Assembly: GCF_900105165.1 (NCBI RefSeq)
Contig: NZ_LT629740.1
Location: forward strand, 4,030,001-4,094,000
Direction: 5' to 3'
DNA from: Mucilaginibacter mallensis
GTDB lineage: Bacteria > Bacteroidota > Bacteroidia > Sphingobacteriales > Sphingobacteriaceae
Length of the DNA stretch: 64,000 nt
Shown: piece by piece, positions 59,112 through 64,000 of the stretch
Position numbering within the stretch: position 1 is the stretch's first letter
Layout of the letters: every line of letters begins with the position of its first letter
Translations under genes and position numbers: made by a program
Notes under the pieces: generated by a model
What the model was told of the DNA's origin: nothing
Database searches by the model: none
Seen by the model: only the letters and a program-made list of their open reading frames with translations

Positions 59112-60416
59112 ATGGTGTGGTTAGATAAATTTAAGCTGAACAAGGGGTTATCACGTACATTAACCGAAGCGGGGTACCTTAATCCTAAAGAGATCCAGCT
59201 AAAAACATTGTCGCGTATAATTGGCGGGCAGGATGTTATTGCTGTTGCTCCCGAAGGCTCAGGTAAAACTACCACCTATATCATCGGCATATTAAACCGC
59301 ATTACGCGTGGTTATGATGATGCCCCAAGGGTATTGATCCTGGTACCTGATAAGGAACGTGTTGAAGCGGTGATGCAACAGTTTGATCAGCTTAAAAGAA
59401 ACGATACCATACAGATAGTCGGCCTGTACGTTACGCCCGGCATTGAAGCGCAAATGAACGCTTTGGCAGATGGCGCCGATATAGTAGTCGCCACCCCCGA
59501 CAGGGCCCGTGCCATCTACCTTAAACTTGGCCTCAACCTTAATAAAATTGATGTTTTAATAGTTGATGATGCCGAAGATATGGTAAAACAAGGCCTGCAG
59601 CTGCCTGTTGCCGAACTCGCCAACAGTATCACCAAAAGCCAACACCTGGTATTTACCGAGGTATTGCATGCCAAGCTCCATAAAATGATTGATCCTTTTA
59701 TGAAAATGCCGGCTATTGTTGAGGCTGAAGAGCTGGAGGCTATCCCACTGAATACCCATCAGCAATTATTATATAATGTACCTAATTTCAGGACTAAGCT
59801 AAACCTGCTGAATTTATTTATGCAGGATGATGAGCTATTCACCAAAACGGTAGTATTTGTAAATACCCGTGTTACTGCCGAAACCGTTCAGAAAAGCTTA
59901 AAGCATAGGATGAGGGAATCAGTGGTAACTATTAACCCGCTTTCCTACGAATCCAAAAGCGTACAGGATGTGGCTGAATTTAAGCAGGATGATACGCTTA
60001 AAGTATTGATCATTGCCAATGAAAATGCTGACGAGCTTGATTTAAGTGGCATTCCCTTCCTCATCCATTTAGATGTACCGGAAGAAAAAGAACTATTTAT
60101 TAATCGGATAGTAAATAACGGCGATGATGACGACACGCTGGCTATAACTTTCTCAACTGATATTGAGCTTGCCCTTGTTAAAAAAATTGAGCAGGCCAGT
60201 GGCAAAAAAATGCCTTTAGCTGCGCTGCCTGATGAGTTGGTTATTGATACCGATAAAAAGGAGAAGGAAGCGCCAGCTGAGAAACCAGCTGCCAAATCAA
60301 AGAAAACAGAACCGGTTGCAGGTGAAGCTTTCCACGAGAAGAAGGCGGCTAACTCAAAAACTTATAATTATAGTTCGGGCACTAAAGCCAAGATGAATAA
60401 TAAACGGAAGCATTAA
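59112..60416 (+). CDS. DEAD-box-like protein with degenerate helicase motifs
   Basis: 434 residues with the overall DEAD-box fold but an eroded motif set. Q-motif-like GYLNPKEIQ (about 21-29) and Walker A VAPEGSGKT (about 45-53) are present, and motif Ib is TPDR. Motif II reads VDDAED rather than DEAD; motif III SAT is FTE; motif V lacks the expected T-x-x-x-x-R-G-x-D (ANENADELDLSGI), and motif VI lacks the HRxGRxxR arginines (LFINRIVNNGDDDD). A basic, disordered tail of about 70 residues (KKEKEAPAEKPAAKSKK) ends it. It probably binds RNA or ATP without full helicase activity. Monocistronic. Confidence 0.85.
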   Translation: MVWLDKFKLNKGLSRTLTEAGYLNPKEIQLKTLSRIIGGQDVIAVAPEGSGKTTTYIIGILNRITRGYDDAPRVLILVPDKERVEAVMQQFDQLKRNDTIQIVGLYVTPGIEAQMNALADGADIVVATPDRARAIYLKLGLNLNKIDVLIVDDAEDMVKQGLQLPVAELANSITKSQHLVFTEVLHAKLHKMIDPFMKMPAIVEAEELEAIPLNTHQQLLYNVPNFRTKLNLLNLFMQDDELFTKTVVFVNTRVTAETVQKSLKHRMRESVVTINPLSYESKSVQDVAEFKQDDTLKVLIIANENADELDLSGIPFLIHLDVPEEKELFINRIVNNGDDDDTLAITFSTDIELALVKKIEQASGKKMPLAALPDELVIDTDKKEKEAPAEKPAAKSKKTEPVAGEAFHEKKAANSKTYNYSSGTKAKMNNKRKH

Positions 60417-60701
60417 GATTCGCTTCGATAATTTTTGGTTAGCGCCCGCCCGCTGACGGCACAAACGCGCAAAGTCAAAACCCAGGTTTATAGAATTTAA
60501 GGATTAGACGGTATTTTTAAAAACTCATTAAAATTCCCTGTTCAAACACCTAATGACTCAATGGCAGCGAAGCGTAATGACCAATGACTATTGAATACCT
60601 AACATTTTGTTAAAAACTAAATTGATTTTAATACGATTTAATGACAAACGATTTAGCTTAAATTAAACTTAAAATTTTACCTTTGCGGCTCATTACAAAT
60701 C
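60417..60701. other. Intergenic region before the PurF-type gene
   Basis: 285 bp. It carries a degenerate copy of the AATTTAAGGATT...CCTGTTCAAACA repeat (about 60478-60548, compare 7176-7255), TAATGACTCAATGGC / TAATGACCAATGACTATTGA words (60549-60592), then A/T-rich promoter DNA with TACCTTTG at 60678-60685. Confidence 0.65.
60678..60685 (+). promoter_or_regulatory. Putative -7 box for the PurF-type gene
   Basis: TACCTTTG is an exact TAnnTTTG match 16 bp before the ATG. A TTTAGC at 60652-60657 might be a weak -33 element. Confidence 0.6.
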
Positions 60702-62609
60702 ATGAGCGATCAGATTAAACATGAGTGCGGTGTGGCGTTTATTCGTCTTCTGAAACCACTCTCTTTTTATCAAAAAAAGTACGGCACAGCGCTGTACGGC
60801 ATAAACAAGCTATACCTTTTAATGGAAAAACAGCATAACCGCGGCCAGGATGGCGCCGGTGTTGCTACCATTAAACTGGATGTTGAACCCGGTAAGCGCT
60901 ATATAAGCAGGCACCGTTCAATGGCTTCAAATGCTGTTGCTGATATATTCGAATACATCCAGAAAAAATTTGCTGAGATTGAAAAGGAGACGCCTGAAAG
61001 AATGGCCGATGCTGAATGGCTCAAGCAACACGTTAGTTTTACCGGCGAAGTGTTACTGGGCCATTTGCGTTATGGTACGCATGGCAAAAACAGCATTGAA
61101 AACTGTCACCCCTTTTTAAGGCAAAATAATTGGATGACCCGTAACCTGGTTATTGCAGGTAACTTTAACATGACTAATGTTGAAGAGCTACTGCAACAAC
61201 TATACGACCTCGGCCAGCACCCTAAAGAAAAAGCTGATACCGTTACCGTGCTTGAAAAGATAGGCCACTTTCTGGATACAGAAAATCAGGGGCTTTTTGA
61301 TCAGTATAAACGCGAAGGTTTGGACGATAACATGGAGATCAGCAAACTGATAGCCAATGATATGGATGTTGCCAAAATTCTACGTAAATCAGCCCGTTCA
61401 TGGGATGGTGGTTATACCATTGCCGGTATACTGGGCCATGGTGATGCATTTGTAATGCGCGACCCGATCGGTATCCGCCCTGCGTACTATTACTACAACG
61501 ATGAAATAGTTGTTGCAGCCTCAGAACGTCCCGCTATACAAACAGCTTTCAATATTCCTATCGACCAGATCAGGGAAATAAAACCTGGTCATGCCTTGAT
61601 CGTGAAGAAGAATGGCAAGATCACTGAAGATATGTTCAGCGAGCCGCAGGAAAAGAAAGCATGTTCATTTGAGCGTATTTACTTTTCACGCGGTAGTGAT
61701 GCCTCTATTTACCGTGAGCGTAAGCAGTTAGGTAGATTGCTTTGTCCGCAGATATTGGATGCTGTAGGACATGATGTTAAAAATACCGTATTCTCTTATA
61801 TCCCTAACACAGCCGAAGTTGCCTTTTATGGTATGGTTGAGGGGATACATAAATACATTAAGAAATACCAGCGCGATCGTTTATTGAACCGTGCGGATAA
61901 GATAAGTGAAGAAGAATTGACCGAGGTACTGAGTATGGCGCCACGTGTTGAGAAGATCGCTATTAAAGATGTTAAGCTGCGCACCTTCATCACTCAGGAT
62001 GCTGACCGCAGCGAAATGGTTGCCCACGTTTATGATACCACTTATGGCCTCATAAAAAATGGCGACGATACATTGGTTGTATTAGATGACTCGATAGTTC
62101 GTGGTACTACGCTTAAGCAAAGTATATTAAAGATACTGGATCGTTTAGGTCCTAAAAAGATCGTTGTAGTTTCATCTGCTCCGCAAATCCGTTACCCTGA
62201 TTGTTATGGTATCGATATGTCGCGCATGGGTGAGTTTGTGGCTTTTGAGGCGGCTATAAGCCTGCTGAAGGAGAAAAACATGGAAGATGTGATCCTGAAT
62301 GTTTACCAGAAATGCAAGGATAGCGCCCATCTGACTAAAGAAGAGGTGGTAAATTATGTAAAGGCCATTTACGAACCATTTACCGATCAGGAAATATCTG
62401 ATCGTATTGCAAAGATCATCACACCTGAAAAAACCAATGCCAAAGTACACGTGATATACCAAACACTGGATAACCTGCATAAAGCCTGCCCGGATCATAC
62501 CGGCGACTGGTATTTCAGTGGTGATTACCCAACCCCGGGTGGCAATAAGGTTGTTAACCGTGCCTTTGTAAACTGGATGGAAGGTAAAAAGGACAGAGCA
62601 TACGCATAA
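60702..62609 (+). CDS. Amidophosphoribosyltransferase-like protein, long form
   Basis: PurF catalyses the first step of purine synthesis, using glutamine and PRPP to make phosphoribosylamine. The 635-residue protein has an N-terminal Ntn-type glutaminase domain whose nucleophile would be C9 (HECGVAFI) after removal of an eight-residue leader, with HNRGQDGAG, GHLRYGTHG and AGNFNMTN. The PRPP-binding loop VVLDDSIVRGTT (about 459-470) is intact. It is over 100 residues longer than standard PurF, with insertions between the two domains and a C-terminal extension, and represents the long paralogue seen in Bacteroidota. It may be the main purF or a second copy; the window cannot tell. Confidence 0.85.
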   Translation: MSDQIKHECGVAFIRLLKPLSFYQKKYGTALYGINKLYLLMEKQHNRGQDGAGVATIKLDVEPGKRYISRHRSMASNAVADIFEYIQKKFAEIEKETPERMADAEWLKQHVSFTGEVLLGHLRYGTHGKNSIENCHPFLRQNNWMTRNLVIAGNFNMTNVEELLQQLYDLGQHPKEKADTVTVLEKIGHFLDTENQGLFDQYKREGLDDNMEISKLIANDMDVAKILRKSARSWDGGYTIAGILGHGDAFVMRDPIGIRPAYYYYNDEIVVAASERPAIQTAFNIPIDQIREIKPGHALIVKKNGKITEDMFSEPQEKKACSFERIYFSRGSDASIYRERKQLGRLLCPQILDAVGHDVKNTVFSYIPNTAEVAFYGMVEGIHKYIKKYQRDRLLNRADKISEEELTEVLSMAPRVEKIAIKDVKLRTFITQDADRSEMVAHVYDTTYGLIKNGDDTLVVLDDSIVRGTTLKQSILKILDRLGPKKIVVVSSAPQIRYPDCYGIDMSRMGEFVAFEAAISLLKEKNMEDVILNVYQKCKDSAHLTKEEVVNYVKAIYEPFTDQEISDRIAKIITPEKTNAKVHVIYQTLDNLHKACPDHTGDWYFSGDYPTPGGNKVVNRAFVNWMEGKKDRAYA

Positions 62610-62628
62610 GCGTATCTGGAATATAATT

Positions 62629-62663
62629 AAAGGGTGTTATACTTAGTATAATACCCTTTTTTG
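62629..62663 (+). terminator. Rho-independent terminator
   Basis: Arms AAAGGGTGTTATAC and GTATAATACCCTTT around TTA, followed by TTTTG. It is 20 bp past the stop of the PurF-type gene. Confidence 0.88.
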
Positions 62664-62673
62664 TTTTATGCCA

Positions 62674-62705
62674 TTGTGTGTGATGAGGCTTTTTTAATAT
62701 CTTAG
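62674..62705 (+). promoter_or_regulatory. Putative promoter for the GH29 gene
   Basis: TTG at 62674-62676 and TATCTTAG at 62698-62705 (TAnnTTnG) are 21 bp apart, near the spacing usual for Bacteroidota -33 and -7 elements, ahead of the ATG at 62723. Confidence 0.45.
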
Positions 62706-62722
62706 CCTTTCATAATTTACCT

Positions 62723-64000
62723 ATGAATAAGAGACCGACCAACTACCTGTTACTTTGCATTTTTACTTTATTAACGTTTACTATAAAGGCACAGGATAAA
62801 CTGCCATTACAACAACTTCAGCAACAATTTGTCGATCTGCGGTTTGGGATGTTCATACACTTTAATATCCCAACTTATATGGATCAGGACTGGCCTGATC
62901 CGGAAGCATCCCCCTCCTTATTCAATCCAACAAAATTAAACTGCGACCAATGGGCAAAAGCGGCAAAATCTGCCAATATGAGCTATGGTTGCCTTACTAC
63001 TAAGCATCATAGTGGCTTTTGTATCTGGGATACCAAAACCACCGATTATAACGTAATGAATAGTCCGCTAAAACGGGATGTGGTTAAGGAATTTACGGAT
63101 GCCTTCAGGGCAAATGGTTTAAAGGTGATGCTGTATTATTCTATATTGGATACACACCATAAAATACGCCCACATTCAATTACTCAAAAGGATGTGGAGA
63201 TGATAAAAGCACAGCTTAGAGAATTACTAACTAATTATGGGCCAATATCAGCCCTGATTATTGATGGCTGGGATGCGCCATGGTCGCGGATATCATATGA
63301 TGATGTGCCTTTTGAAGAGATATACAATCTTGTAAAATCATTACAGCCCAATTGTGTAATGATGGACCTTAACGGCGCGAAATACCCGGCTGAGGGTTTG
63401 TATTATACAGATATTAAAACCTACGAAATGGGAGCTGGTCAGCGAATATCAAAGGAATATAACCGCATGCCAGCATTGGCCTGCTTACCAATTAACGGCT
63501 CATGGTTTTGGAAAACGAATGATCCAACCAGCCCGGTAAAAGACCCGGTAAAACTGGTGAATGATTACATTATTCCGTTTAACAAGGTTGATTGTAACTT
63601 TATACTGAATGTATCGCCCAACCGCGATGGCTTAATTGATGATAATGCTTTGGCCGCGTTAAGCAGCATAGGAAAAATATGGAAAAATGATGGCCCGGCA
63701 CCTCAACTACCTGTTATTGAGCCACCAATTATATCATCAAACCTGGCTAAAAATCAGCCATCAAACTCCAGTTGGAGCGATGATATGAATATTATGGATT
63801 TTGCCAATGATGATGATTTTACTACTTCATGGGTATCAAATCCTACAGTAAAACAGCCATGGTATGAAATTGACTTCGACAGGGATAAAGCATTTAATGC
63901 AATAGCTATTGCCGAAGAAAAAGCAAACATTACCAATTACCGTCTTGAATATTGTGAAAATGGGGTATGGAAAACACTTTTTGATGGCGAAAATGGTAAA
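62723..64000 (+). CDS. Alpha-L-fucosidase, GH29 (3' end cut by window)
   Basis: 426 codons are visible and the frame is still open at base 64000. Signal peptide about 1-23 (YLLLCIFTLLTFTIKAQ). The GH29 barrel shows QQFVDLRFGMFIHFNIPTYM, KLNCDQWAKAAKSANMSYGC, LTTKHHSGFCIWDTKTTDYN (substrate-pocket HH), and ALIIDGWDAPWSRI, where the aspartate after LII is the expected catalytic nucleophile position. NFILNVSPNRDGLID closes the catalytic domain. The last 90 residues (SWVSNPTVKQPWYEIDFDRD) start a discoidin/F5-8-type beta domain. It should release alpha-L-fucose from glycans, in the periplasm or at the surface. Confidence 0.92.
   Translation, partial: MNKRPTNYLLLCIFTLLTFTIKAQDKLPLQQLQQQFVDLRFGMFIHFNIPTYMDQDWPDPEASPSLFNPTKLNCDQWAKAAKSANMSYGCLTTKHHSGFCIWDTKTTDYNVMNSPLKRDVVKEFTDAFRANGLKVMLYYSILDTHHKIRPHSITQKDVEMIKAQLRELLTNYGPISALIIDGWDAPWSRISYDDVPFEEIYNLVKSLQPNCVMMDLNGAKYPAEGLYYTDIKTYEMGAGQRISKEYNRMPALACLPINGSWFWKTNDPTSPVKDPVKLVNDYIIPFNKVDCNFILNVSPNRDGLIDDNALAALSSIGKIWKNDGPAPQLPVIEPPIISSNLAKNQPSNSSWSDDMNIMDFANDDDFTTSWVSNPTVKQPWYEIDFDRDKAFNAIAIAEEKANITNYRLEYCENGVWKTLFDGENGK

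Overview
The window reads as a chromosomal segment of a Bacteroidota bacterium, most likely family Sphingobacteriaceae (Mucilaginibacter/Pedobacter-like). This is an inference from content. The evidence is: a PorP/SprF protein and two giant secreted proteins with the gliding/type IX secretion C-terminal domain; TAnnTTTG promoter boxes just ahead of several start codons with little sign of Shine-Dalgarno sites; futalosine menaquinone synthesis (mqnC); GH127 and GH29 glycosidases; and many short palindromic intergenic repeats. No rRNA, tRNA, CRISPR array, prophage or intact insertion sequence was found. The genes at both edges are cut by the window.

Layout. 1-8516: end of a membrane protein overlapping prmA, an XRE regulator, a GNAT-like protein, scpB, two tandem Tat-exported ferritin-like proteins, mqnC, a repeat-rich gap and a lipoprotein resembling G1 glutamic peptidases. 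8881-14697: methylmalonyl-CoA epimerase divergent from iscS-iscU-iscA, a two-domain SnoaL-like protein and a long-chain acyl-CoA ligase. 14832-17917: an A/T-rich DUF2971 gene that looks acquired, then an AraC regulator with SnoaL and SDR genes. 18062-25925: lysS, a repeat-filled gap, rpmH-rnpA-yidD, tsaB, two envelope proteins and a DUF423 protein overlapping priA. 25922-39250: priA, osmC-like, pcm, smpB, mntR-mntH (an NRAMP transporter fused to a universal stress domain, with a clear palindromic operator at its promoter), an Lrp regulator, ung, a ChaN-like protein, mscL and rpoN.

39372-48840 is the most distinctive block. It holds porP/sprF, a decayed remnant of a third type IX C-terminal domain, and two tandem giant secreted proteins. 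These share their N-terminal IgGFc-binding-like region and C-terminal sorting domain but differ completely in the middle: a seven-bladed propeller in one and several PKD domains in the other. It looks like a modular surface-adhesin cassette with one decayed member. 48998-57600: a Nudix-type regulator with a broken Nudix box, a two-gene ABC exporter whose composite ATP site is degenerate, a GNAT, and a GH127 glycosidase with a LacI regulator. 57814-64000: a CDGSH protein, truA, a DEAD-box-like protein that has lost several helicase motifs, a long PurF-type amidotransferase and the start of a GH29 alpha-fucosidase.

The intergenic regions are unusually structured. At least seven recurring repeat types occur here: 3'-end G/C-rich palindromes, CATTGCGAG palindromes, GCGTTAGGGAT elements, nested GGCTTTAGCC palindromes, GAGACGCAA hairpins, double TGAAGC hairpins, and spacers made of reshuffled short words. 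Many sit between convergent genes, where they may also terminate transcription.
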